Below, piece after piece: positions 17,934 through 25,899 of a stretch of DNA of 48,814 nt (position 1 is its first letter; each line of letters opens with the position of its first letter). The translations under genes and the position numbers were made by a program. The stretch spans positions 1-48,814 of the forward strand of contig CALSSY010000015.1 of assembly GCA_943789135.1 (NCBI GenBank). Direction: 5' to 3'. The DNA comes from an uncultured Bacteroidia bacterium. GTDB lineage: Bacteria > Bacteroidota > Bacteroidia > NS11-12g > UBA955. The notes under the pieces are model-generated. The model worked only from the letters and a program-made list of their open reading frames with translations, was not told the DNA's origin and did no database searches.

Positions 17934-18575
17934 TTGATCCAGTCATTTACATTCAACCCCCTAGGCGAAAACACCTATGTAATTTGGGATGAAACAACCC
18001 TTGAAGCTGCAATTATTGATGCTGGGATGTACAGCCGTGAAGAATGCGAAACGGTAAAGAACTTTCTTGATTCCAAAGACCTGAAATTGAAATATCTCTG
18101 GGGCACCCATGCCCATATCGATCATATTTTTGGCAATTGGTGGATCAAACAAGAATTTCCGGAAGTACCCTATTATTTGCACGCTGATGATATCAAAATG
18201 ATTCAAAGAAGCGAAACGATGGCCGCACTTTGGAATTTGAATTACACACCCTCACCTGAACCCGATTCTCATTTATCCCACAAACAAATTCTTCAACTGG
18301 GTAAAAGCAGCTATGAAGTGAGATTCGTTCCAGGTCATGCTCCTGGTCATGTTATCTTCGTAAATTTCGATGCTAATTTTGCCGTTGTAGGCGACTGTAT
18401 TTTTCAAGGTAGTATTGGACGCACCGATCTTCCAGGTGGTAATCACGAGCAATTATTGCAAAAAATAAAAGAGGAAATATTTACACTTCCCGCAAATATG
18501 CAATTATTTTGCGGACACGGACCCTCAACATCGGTGGAGAGAGAAATCCAATACAATCCATTTTTCAACAACTAA
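17934..18575 (+). CDS. MBL-fold metallohydrolase (glyoxalase II-like)
   Basis: 213 residues starting at TTG 17934 (no ATG fits before the conserved IQSFTFNPLGENTYVIWDE). The metal site THAHIDH (HxHxDH), then FVPGHAPGHV, GDCIFQGSIGRTDLPGGN and a final CGHGPST identify a two-metal metallo-beta-lactamase-fold hydrolase, with each His/Asp ligand present. Family members act as thioester hydrolases similar to glyoxalase II; the substrate is not determined. Five bases separate it from menD, so the two are co-transcribed. Confidence 0.88.
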   Translation: MIQSFTFNPLGENTYVIWDETTLEAAIIDAGMYSREECETVKNFLDSKDLKLKYLWGTHAHIDHIFGNWWIKQEFPEVPYYLHADDIKMIQRSETMAALWNLNYTPSPEPDSHLSHKQILQLGKSSYEVRFVPGHAPGHVIFVNFDANFAVVGDCIFQGSIGRTDLPGGNHEQLLQKIKEEIFTLPANMQLFCGHGPSTSVEREIQYNPFFNN

Positions 18576-18580
18576 CAATT

Positions 18581-20229
18581 ATGCTTTCGGAACGACTGGA
18601 TTACATCGTCGCATTGTTCCAAGAAGCGGGTATAACCCATTGGTTCGTTTCCCCGGGATCTAGAAACGCCCCCATCGTTGCCGCTCTTATTCGAGGAACG
18701 GTCATTTCACCTTGCACAGTTCATTCCCAGATGAACGTTCCTGTGCCTTTGCCGCCATGGGAAGTGCACTACAACATCGCTATCCGGCTGCTTTTTTATG
18801 TACAAGTGGCTCCGCTCTTAGCAAACGCCTACCCTGCCGTTTTGGAGGCCTACTATCAAAGGGTTCCTTTATTAATCGTATCCGCCGATCGACCCGAAGA
18901 CCGCATCGATCAATGGGACGGTCAAACCATACGTCAGAACAACTTTTTTGGAGAATTATGCCCGAGGTTCTTGTCACTATGGATGCCCGCTCTGAAAGTA
19001 CCCCTTTAAAGTTCATTGGCCAAGTGCTCTTTTCCACTGCATTCGGCAAGGACTAGAAGGCATTCCAGGCGTCCGTACCCATATCAATATTGCCTTACCA
19101 GAGCCTATATACGAAGGCATAGAGACACTTCAAAATGCCACGCTGCCCCCAATTGTAAAATACCAGCCTTTGTATACAAGAGTCCGCATTATGCACCTCC
19201 CGTGTTACCCTCAGATGTAAATTCGACTTGATAACTCAGAATAAAAAGGTGATGGTACTGGTAATCGGCCATGCACGTCAAGAAAGTTCGAATCTCTATC
19301 TGATGTACTAGCCAAACTAGAAAACGCTATCCCTATTTTTTGCGATATCAGCAGTCAACAAACCAATCGAGGTTTATCCAATTGGGATTGGGGACTATTT
19401 CAACGGAATATACCTGAAAGTTTAAAACCTGAGTTACTTATCACTATGGGAATGGGAATCCTTTCAAAATCCTTGAAAACCGCCTTGAATAAATGGAACC
19501 CCAAACACATCCATGTTGGGTTTGCACGATGAAATCGGCGATCCTTTTAAAACCCAACCCGAACTATGGAAAGCTCACGAAGCCGATTTTGCAGAAGCCC
19601 TATTCCAAGCTATATTTCCAGAAGTTGAGGTACACAATACCTACAAGCAAAATTGGGAGACCTTTATCGATGAGCAAAAATCGACAATCACAGAATTAGA
19701 ATTTCCTTTCAATTTAGAAGCCCAATTCATGTCGGTTTTTTTGAAAGAACTTCCTGATAATACCCGTGTACATCTAGGCAATTCCATGACAGTTCGATAC
19801 GGCTCATGGGTTGGAAAAACAGGGTGTGTAATACTCAGCAACAGAGGGGTAAGTGGCATTGATGGCTGCTTGAGCACTGCTGTGGGCGATGCATTGGCAA
19901 ATCCCGACGAACCCATTTGGGCCGTACTTGGAGATGTAAGTGCAGTTTACGATTCGCATGCATTGTGGACAACGCTTCCACAAAACCTAAAGATAGTTGT
20001 ATATAACAATTCCGGCGGACGAATTTTTGATTTCATATCGGGACCCCGTGAATTTCCTTCAATGAATATTATATTCAAACTCCGCGAACCTTCGATTTTA
20101 AAAACCTCGCTGAATTATTTCGCAATCAAACACGAAGCCTATCCTATTCAAGTTGCCATTGACACCATTCATGATATTGTAAACCTTCCGAATCAATCTC
20201 GATTGATTGAATTGCGCGTTTCTGAATAA
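18581..20229 (+). CDS. menD: MenD, SEPHCHC synthase of menaquinone synthesis, frameshifted
   Basis: The span fits the roughly 550-residue family. Start ATG 18581: LSERLDYIVALFQEAGITHWFVSPGSRNAP is the MenD N-terminus. Similarity then moves between frames at about 18690-19500 (PDERSCAFAAMGSAL, then LLIVSADRPEDRIDQWDGQTI), and is clean from 19513 to the end. The thiamine-diphosphate motif is GDVSAVYDSHALW with NNSGGRIFD. MenD condenses isochorismate with 2-oxoglutarate, the first committed step to menaquinone, the respiratory quinone of this phylum. The other men genes are not in the window. The breaks look like sequence errors because the length and motifs are retained. Confidence 0.92.
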
Positions 20230-20284
20230 ATACACCCACTGGACGCACTAAGAAAGAAATCTATGAAGGGTTACGCGTAACAAA

Positions 20285-20747
20285 TTAAAATCGCGCACGA
20301 TCCATTTCCCGCTTTATATCCTTCTCTTTCAAATCATCGCGTTTGTCAAAAGTCTTTTTACCTTGACCTAAACCTATTTCTATCTTAAAAATGCCTCTAT
20401 CTCCCTCAAACAATCGGATCTGGAAAAACGGCATAACCTTTTGATTTTATTTTAGTTTCTATCCGCGATAATTCCCTTTTTTTCAAAAGTAACTTGCGGT
20501 CTCGCATGGGTTCATGAACCCCAAATCCTTGCTGATTCCATTCCGAAATATGAATATTTTTAAGGAAAAGTTCACCCTCATTCATTTGACAATAACCGTC
20601 GCCCATATTCACTGAATTATTCCGAATAGATTTCACCTCAGAACCCAATAATTGCATGCCAGCAACAAATGACTCTTCAACATGAAAATTGAACCGCGCT
20701 TTACGGTTAATAATTTCTATTTTTTTGGGAGCCGTTTTCTTATTCAC
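20285..20747 (-). CDS. smpB: SsrA-binding protein SmpB, one frameshift
   Basis: About 153 residues after correcting one frameshift. N-terminal half: INRKARFNFHVEESFVAGM and LLGSEVKSIRNN. A T5 run near 20427-20431 appears one base too long: with four T the frame reads GYAVFQIRLFEGDRG and continues through GQGKKTFDKRDDLKEKDI to the conserved REMDR tail ending at 20285. Uncorrected, the frame stops early at 113 residues. SmpB delivers tmRNA to stalled ribosomes. It starts with GTG 20747, seven bases after a TATTTTTG box. The ssrA gene is not seen here. Confidence 0.93.
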
Positions 20748-20754
20748 TGAAGGG

Positions 20755-20762
20755 CAAAAATA
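20755..20762 (-). promoter_or_regulatory. -7 box TATTTTTG before smpB
   Basis: Exact TAnnTTTG on the minus strand, seven bases from the GTG start of smpB. It lies between the thioesterase stop and smpB, suggesting smpB has its own promoter. Confidence 0.45.
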
Positions 20763-20789
20763 CAGCTTTAGCTTTAGATTCTAATGACG

Positions 20790-21188
20790 TTAATCCTTTT
20801 GAAGATGGGCAGTGATCTCCTTTATTTTGGACTTTTTCAAAATTCGTTGTCCTTGTTCGCCCTCTGCAATAAGCCTATTCCCAACCTCGACACGAAAATG
20901 AACAATCAATTCGATTTCCATCAATTAGATCAATTATAGCATTAATACAAACTGTTTCTCCTAACAAGGCAGGCGATTTATGACGAATATTAAGAAAGTA
21001 CCTATACCTTCCTCGTCTTCTTCTTTCATATTCAATACGAATTGTCGACACGTCCATTCCGCATCACGTCCCAGAGCAAAAGTGGAATAAAATGGATGAA
21101 CCAATTCCCCATTAAATTGGGCCAAATCGGATTCTTTTACTTCGAAGAAAAGAACAGTACTATCTCCTTGATAATGACTCGTTTTCAC
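20790..21188 (-). CDS. Hotdog-fold thioesterase, frameshifted
   Basis: About 132 residues spanning two or three frames. It starts at GTG 21188 (MKTSHYQGDSTVLFFEV) and contains LVHPFYSTFALGRDAEW and FVLNMKEEDEEGIGTFLNIRH, then the piece SPALLGETVCINA and finally FRVEVGNRLIAEGEQGQRIL, with a stop at 20790-20792. The pattern is that of the small FlK-like acyl-CoA thioesterases with a hotdog fold. The acyl substrate is unknown. Breaks lie near 21000-21020 and 20895-20905. It follows ytxJ by 47 bases in the same direction. Confidence 0.75.
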
Positions 21189-21235
21189 ACTGCAAAATAA
21201 ACAATGATTGAGGCAACTGCAATTTATTGCCCAAT

Positions 21236-21568
21236 TTAAATCTGCTCAATTATATCGCGTGCGGTGATTTCCATGTGAGAAGCTACGTAATCACAGGATC
21301 CATTTTTAACCACTAAAATTTGTGGCGATTCGTGATGCTCACAGAGTTTTTCTGCGATGTAATTTGAAACATCACGATGGGCAATTAAATCGAGGTAATA
21401 AAAAGATGCTTGGAGATTGTCTACATCTAAATCGTGCAGACGTCTTTGTGCCATTGAACTAATACTACAGCGAGTAGAATGTTTGAAAATTACCGCAGTT
21501 TGAGAAGAAGATTGGTCAACGATTTCATCGAATTGACCAATAGAATCAAGATTTATCCAACCCTTCAT
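21236..21568 (-). CDS. ytxJ: YtxJ-type bacillithiol-system redox protein
   Basis: 110 residues with a thioredoxin-like fold. FKHSTRCSIS (28-37) is the YtxJ active-site segment with a single reactive Cys34, placed where thioredoxin has CxxC; ESPQILVV provides the conserved cis-proline. YtxJ proteins are grouped with bacilliredoxins, which remove bacillithiol from mixed disulfides. This hints that the organism makes or uses bacillithiol, as many Bacteroidota do. It follows the small lipoprotein by ten bases and precedes the thioesterase, so these form one operon. Confidence 0.85.
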   Translation of the reverse strand: MKGWINLDSIGQFDEIVDQSSSQTAVIFKHSTRCSISSMAQRRLHDLDVDNLQASFYYLDLIAHRDVSNYIAEKLCEHHESPQILVVKNGSCDYVASHMEITARDIIEQI

Positions 21569-21578
21569 GAAATAATAA

Positions 21579-21698
21579 TTATTTCACGATAGTCGTTTTT
21601 TCACCCATGCTTGGACAACGATCCTTTTTGCGAACACCGCAAGATGCAAACATAAGTGTAGCGATTCCGATAATAGCGATTAATTTTGCGTTCTTCAT
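21579..21698 (-). CDS. Small lipoprotein, 39 residues
   Basis: A complete minus-strand ORF starting ATG 21698. Residues 1-19 are a signal peptide (MKNAKLIAIIGIATLMFAS) with lipobox FASC giving lipidated Cys20; the mature peptide of 20 residues starts CGVRKKDRCPSMG and has a second Cys28. This resembles the tiny Bacteroidota lipoproteins with an RCPS motif, of unknown function. Its start codon shares the CATG tetranucleotide with the divergent methyltransferase, and ytxJ begins ten bases after its stop. Too short for routine gene callers, but signal, stop and spacing all fit a real gene. Confidence 0.78.
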   Translation of the reverse strand: MKNAKLIAIIGIATLMFASCGVRKKDRCPSMGEKTTIVK

Positions 21699-22911
21699 GA
21701 TTTCTGAATTGATTCACAAAATAAACGCATTTGAGGGCATTTCAATTGCCCTTTCTGAAATTATTTTACAAAAAACGCAGAAATCAATACCTGGCATCGC
21801 TGAAATACAAAAAAAATTCGGTGAATTTGCACCTTTGGCACTTGAGCAATATAAACTAAAAATAAAAGCTCAAAAGAAATTGCCGCATTTCTCGAATCAA
21901 GGGTGTTTATTCTGGCAGCGAGCATTTGAACAAGCAACTTCGGAGTACGTAGCCTTATGGAAAGCATCTCAATTTAGAACTACAACCCTTCTTAGTTTAA
22001 CAGGAGGGCTGGGTGTAGATGAATGGGCATGGCACCAACAAGATTGTGAAGTAATAAGTTGTGATATCCAAAAAGACTTAAACCAACTTGTTCGCTTCAA
22101 TCAAAAACATTTAGGAATTGCCTATAAAAGATACGACACGGAAGCAATTGACCTACTTGAAAAATATAAAAACCAAAAAATCGAACGTGTATATATCGAT
22201 CCAGATCGACGTAACAACGCCGAACGTCTTGGAGGATACTGGGAAAGCTTTCAACCAAGAATTGATGCACTCATTGATACGTTCCGCTTGTATTACCCCA
22301 GTTGGCTGATAAAAATGAGCCCGATGACCGATTTTCGAGTATTGCGAAATGCCCTTCCTGGCTCTATCACGTTTTACAGTGTTTATCACGACGGCGAGGT
22401 TAAGGAATTACTCTTAGACGTAAAACCAAACGAAGAACAAAAGGAAGATTACATTGCAATCAATATAGATTCACAAGATGATTTTTCAATATTCAGTAAA
22501 TCAACGATAAATGAATTCATATCATCCAAGCTAACATCTAACCAAGCATCTACAGACTACATTTTCGAACCCCACGGAGGAATTAACAACTTAAATCTGA
22601 ATAATTTATTGATAGACATTCCTAATATAACGGCACTTACGCACAACAAAACCTTGTTCCGAACTTCATATTTGATGCCAAAAACTTGGGGCCGATGTAA
22701 GCAAATACAACATACATTCGAAGGGGGGTTGAATGAAATCGCTAAGCAACTAAAAGAACTAGGTATTCTTGAGGCTTCCGTAACTACGAGAGAAACAAAC
22801 GGCTTGAAAGCAGAAGAAATTCAGTTGAAGTTGAAACTAAAGCAAAGTCAAAACAATACCCTATTCGTGACACGAACGGGAAAAAAATTCAAGGCCTGGC
22901 TGGCAAATTAA
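21697..22911 (+). CDS. Class I methyltransferase with THUMP-like domain (PG_1098 type)
   Basis: 404 residues from ATG 21697; the longer in-frame extension upstream runs through the lipoprotein antisense and is not family-like. After a helical N-terminal region (1-95) come the SAM-binding motif LSLTGGLGVDEW (99-110), CDIQKDL, and the catalytic IDPDRRN (167-173), with the C-terminal part (about 310-404) being the THUMP-like/ferredoxin-like domain. Relatives are predicted RNA methyltransferases of Bacteroidota; the target is unknown. Start codon shared with the divergent lipoprotein (CATG), stop codon shared with convergent hemD (TTAA). Confidence 0.85.
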   Translation: MISELIHKINAFEGISIALSEIILQKTQKSIPGIAEIQKKFGEFAPLALEQYKLKIKAQKKLPHFSNQGCLFWQRAFEQATSEYVALWKASQFRTTTLLSLTGGLGVDEWAWHQQDCEVISCDIQKDLNQLVRFNQKHLGIAYKRYDTEAIDLLEKYKNQKIERVYIDPDRRNNAERLGGYWESFQPRIDALIDTFRLYYPSWLIKMSPMTDFRVLRNALPGSITFYSVYHDGEVKELLLDVKPNEEQKEDYIAINIDSQDDFSIFSKSTINEFISSKLTSNQASTDYIFEPHGGINNLNLNNLLIDIPNITALTHNKTLFRTSYLMPKTWGRCKQIQHTFEGGLNEIAKQLKELGILEASVTTRETNGLKAEEIQLKLKLKQSQNNTLFVTRTGKKFKAWLAN

Positions 22912-23678
22912 TTGGATCCTTTGTTACTGCGCGAAACGTAATCTTCCAATGCGGCAACCATGCTGGGGATGCCGGGTGCTGGTGCTGTAATATCTAAGAT
23001 TAAATTGTGCTCAGTAATGGCTGCTTGTGTACTATTTCCAAACCCAGCAATACGGGTATTATTCTGTTTAAAACCGGGGAAGTTATCGTACAAGGATTTA
23101 ATGTCTGCCGGAGAAAAGAATACAATAATGTCATAAAATACTTCCTCAAGATCACTCAAATCCGAACTTACCGTGCGATAAATGATGCACTCTGTAAAAT
23201 CGTATCCATTACCGGTGAAGAAATCAGGCAAACTTGGTTTGCGAATATCGCTGCATGGGAAAAGGAATTTTTCTTTCTTGTGGTTTTTAAACAGGGTAAA
23301 AAAGTCCTTTTCGGTTCCTTTAGCCGTAAACATCTTACGTTTACGGGGAACTATATATTTCTGAACGTAATTCGAAACACTTTCGTTTATTGAAAAATAC
23401 TTTGTCTCAGGTGGCATTTCAACTTTCATTTCTTGTGCCATCTGAAAAAAGTAGTCAACCGCATTACGCGAATTGAAAATCACTGCCGTATAGTCTAAGA
23501 AATTGATTTTTTGTTTTCGAATTTCGCGAGCTATAAGGGGCTCAATATGGATAAACGCCCTAAAGTCCATGGTTAGTTTGTAGCGATTCACAAAATCTTC
23601 GTACACGTTTCTGCCCGGTTCCGGCTCAGGTTGTGTAATAAGAATGCTCTTAACTTTAGTTTCTCTTTCGGGGTTCAT
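22908..23678 (-). CDS. hemD: Uroporphyrinogen-III synthase
   Basis: 256 residues, family-sized. The sequence is weakly conserved as expected for HemD: ILITQPEPE near the N-terminus, VIFNSRNAVDYFF, KFLFPCSDIRKPSLPDFF, then IIVFFSPADIKSL and IAGFGNSTQAAITEH, the two-lobe Rossmann-like fold. HemD cyclises hydroxymethylbilane to uroporphyrinogen III in heme synthesis. It is three bases after the DUF4271 gene, an arrangement I know from many Bacteroidota. Starts at ATG 23678. Confidence 0.9.
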   Translation of the reverse strand: MNPERETKVKSILITQPEPEPGRNVYEDFVNRYKLTMDFRAFIHIEPLIAREIRKQKINFLDYTAVIFNSRNAVDYFFQMAQEMKVEMPPETKYFSINESVSNYVQKYIVPRKRKMFTAKGTEKDFFTLFKNHKKEKFLFPCSDIRKPSLPDFFTGNGYDFTECIIYRTVSSDLSDLEEVFYDIIVFFSPADIKSLYDNFPGFKQNNTRIAGFGNSTQAAITEHNLILDITAPAPGIPSMVAALEDYVSRSNKGSN

Positions 23679-23681
23679 GGT

Positions 23682-24635
23682 TTATAGGGAATTCAGTAGG
23701 AATTTAATCAATAGCAGGTAAGGAATTATTTCGAGAGTGCAAAAATACAAAATTGAAGTCAGATTCAATATACCATCACGAATTATACCCAATAATTGAA
23801 CGCATAATCGCAATGAAATCCAACCAATTAACACCACATACATATTTCTCAATATCCATTGCTCCTGCCATTCTGTACCATTATAATAGGCAATCAGAAA
23901 TACGGGCAGAAAAGTCAATCCCAACACTAAATTCACATTGACTTGTCGCTGTATGTTCCTGGAAAGGAAGTCGCCAATTTCCAAACTAAAGGTAAAAAGC
24001 CATTGTATGAGATAAATAAAAATGGACAAACCCGACCAAGCGAACACCACCAATAAGAACATCAGGAAGGTATTCAGTTTATTAAAGTCCAAATTGATTA
24101 AATACAACATTACCCCCAATGCAAAAACTATCAATCCAATGACATATGCATGAATACTACCTGCCGCAGAACTTACTTGTTGTTCGCGCATCAAATCCTC
24201 AAAAAAATAGGGCCTAAACAAACTAGATATCCGAAGTTCAAACTGTCGTTTGAATACAGCGCGGTAATATATCAAGTACAATAACACTATGATGGCGACA
24301 ATAAAAAACCAAGTCTTACTTCTCGCCTTTCTCAAATATATTTCATGCAAAAACGGGTCATATTTATCCCTTATTTTATATGCTTTTGACGTTGGGAATT
24401 GCATCTCAAGTCCAACTGAAAATCGACTTGCTAAAGAATCCACCCGAAGTGAATCAACGAATCTATTTTCGGGGAAATAATTCCAATAATTAGCAATTGG
24501 AGCTCCGGAATCTGTCAGGTTAGACAAATTACCCACCAATAGACTCGAAGTATCGGTAGCATTTGACGTGGAAATTTGCCCTCCTAAAAGGTTAAACACC
24601 ATTAATGAAAAGATAAATATCCAAGTTCCACGCAT
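23682..24635 (-). CDS. DUF4271 membrane protein
   Basis: 317 residues from ATG 24635 (an upstream in-frame GTG would add four). An N-terminal signal-like segment is followed by a short periplasmic region and then about seven membrane helices (115-133, 165-185, 195-225, 238-255 and others). This is the DUF4271 family that accompanies hemD across Bacteroidota; it has no established function. Three bases separate it from hemD, so the pair is co-translated. A role in heme synthesis or quinone/respiratory assembly is possible only by association. Confidence 0.88.
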   Translation of the reverse strand: MRGTWIFIFSLMVFNLLGGQISTSNATDTSSLLVGNLSNLTDSGAPIANYWNYFPENRFVDSLRVDSLASRFSVGLEMQFPTSKAYKIRDKYDPFLHEIYLRKARSKTWFFIVAIIVLLYLIYYRAVFKRQFELRISSLFRPYFFEDLMREQQVSSAAGSIHAYVIGLIVFALGVMLYLINLDFNKLNTFLMFLLVVFAWSGLSIFIYLIQWLFTFSLEIGDFLSRNIQRQVNVNLVLGLTFLPVFLIAYYNGTEWQEQWILRNMYVVLIGWISLRLCVQLLGIIRDGILNLTSILYFCTLEIIPYLLLIKFLLNSL

Positions 24636-24673
24636 AATTGACACCACAAAAATAGGTATTGTGCTTTACCTAC

Positions 24674-24704
24674 TTGTTGTGTGGTTAAAAAACCTTGACC
24701 TTTG
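24674..24704 (+). promoter_or_regulatory. Promoter for hemW
   Basis: TTG (24674-24676), a 20-base spacer and GACCTTTG (24697-24704), one mismatch to TAnnTTTG. The box ends five bases before the ATG at 24710. Confidence 0.5.
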
Positions 24705-24709
24705 CTTTC

Positions 24710-25837
24710 ATGTTTGGGGTTTATTTCCATATTCCATTTTGCAGAAAAGCGTGTAGTTATTGTAATTTTCACTTTAGCACAAACTTGAATGGTACTGGGA
24801 AAATGGCCGAAGCTATTTCCAAGGAAATTGGCCTAACCAACTTGCCCGAAAAAGGCATGAAAACCTTGTATTTCGGAGGGGGAACGCCTTCCCTATTACA
24901 AAAAGAAGAATTGGGGTTGATTTTTTCTTCACTAAGAAGTAAAACGGAATTTTCTGAATTAGAAGAAGTAACTCTAGAATGCAATCCTGAAGACATCAAC
25001 GTGCATTCCATAGAATATTGGAAAAATCTTGGAATAACACGCCTGAGCATTGGTCTGCAATCATTGAACGAATCCGAACTTAGAGCCATGAATAGGGCTC
25101 ATAATGACGCTCAAAGTTTCGAATGCTTAGATTTATTAGGTCAATTTGGCTATTTCAATATTTCGGTTGATTTGATTTATGGAACGCCCTGGAAGTCCAA
25201 TTCACAATGGGAAGAGGAACTCGATTTCATTATAGGCCACAAGGCCATATCGCATATTTCTGCATATGCGTTAACCGTAGAATCGAAGACGCAATTGAAC
25301 CATCAAATTAACAAAGGAGAAATTCCTCCAATAGACGACGATCGCACGGTTTCTCAATTCAATATTCTGCAAGAAAAAATCCATCAAAATAATTGGGAAG
25401 CTTACGAAATAAGCAACTATTGCAAACCAAATCACAGGGCAAAACACAACAGTCAATATTGGAAATTCCGACCTTATTTTGGCTTTGGTCCGGCAGCCCA
25501 TTCATTTGACGGAAAAACAACCAGGTACCTCAATATTGCCAATAACACTCTGTATATCCAATCAATACAAAAAGAAGAATTACCTAGGGAATATGAAGAG
25601 CTCTCCCTTACAGACAGTTTGAACGAACGAATTATGACAGGATTAAGAACCTGTGAGGGTATAAGAACTGTTGATTTAGAGAACTTCAAACCCGGTTGGG
25701 AAAAAAGGAATATTCGAGCTTTAAATCGTTATATAAAATCTGGCGACCTGGTACAATTGAACCATGGTTATCAACTCACTCATTCCGGGAAGTTGATTTC
25801 AGATCGCATAATTTCTGACTTAATGGAAATTGATTGA
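24710..25837 (+). CDS. hemW: Radical SAM protein HemW (HemN family)
   Basis: 375 residues from ATG 24710, which gives the canonical start GVYFHIPFCRKACSYCNF with the cluster-binding Cys11, Cys15 and Cys18. TLYFGGGTPSLL, LECNPED, RLSIGLQSLNESEL and DLIYGTPWKS are family hallmarks, and HNSQYWKFRPYFGFGPAAHSF closes the core. HemW binds heme and acts as a heme chaperone for respiratory enzymes; it is not itself the coproporphyrinogen dehydrogenase. Divergent from DUF4271-hemD, so heme-related genes flank one intergenic region of 74 bases. Confidence 0.94.
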   Translation: MFGVYFHIPFCRKACSYCNFHFSTNLNGTGKMAEAISKEIGLTNLPEKGMKTLYFGGGTPSLLQKEELGLIFSSLRSKTEFSELEEVTLECNPEDINVHSIEYWKNLGITRLSIGLQSLNESELRAMNRAHNDAQSFECLDLLGQFGYFNISVDLIYGTPWKSNSQWEEELDFIIGHKAISHISAYALTVESKTQLNHQINKGEIPPIDDDRTVSQFNILQEKIHQNNWEAYEISNYCKPNHRAKHNSQYWKFRPYFGFGPAAHSFDGKTTRYLNIANNTLYIQSIQKEELPREYEELSLTDSLNERIMTGLRTCEGIRTVDLENFKPGWEKRNIRALNRYIKSGDLVQLNHGYQLTHSGKLISDRIISDLMEID

Positions 25838-25899
25838 TACAATAAGGCAACTAAATTATCCGTATTATTGTCTAAGAAAAAAACCCAACAAACCACTTT

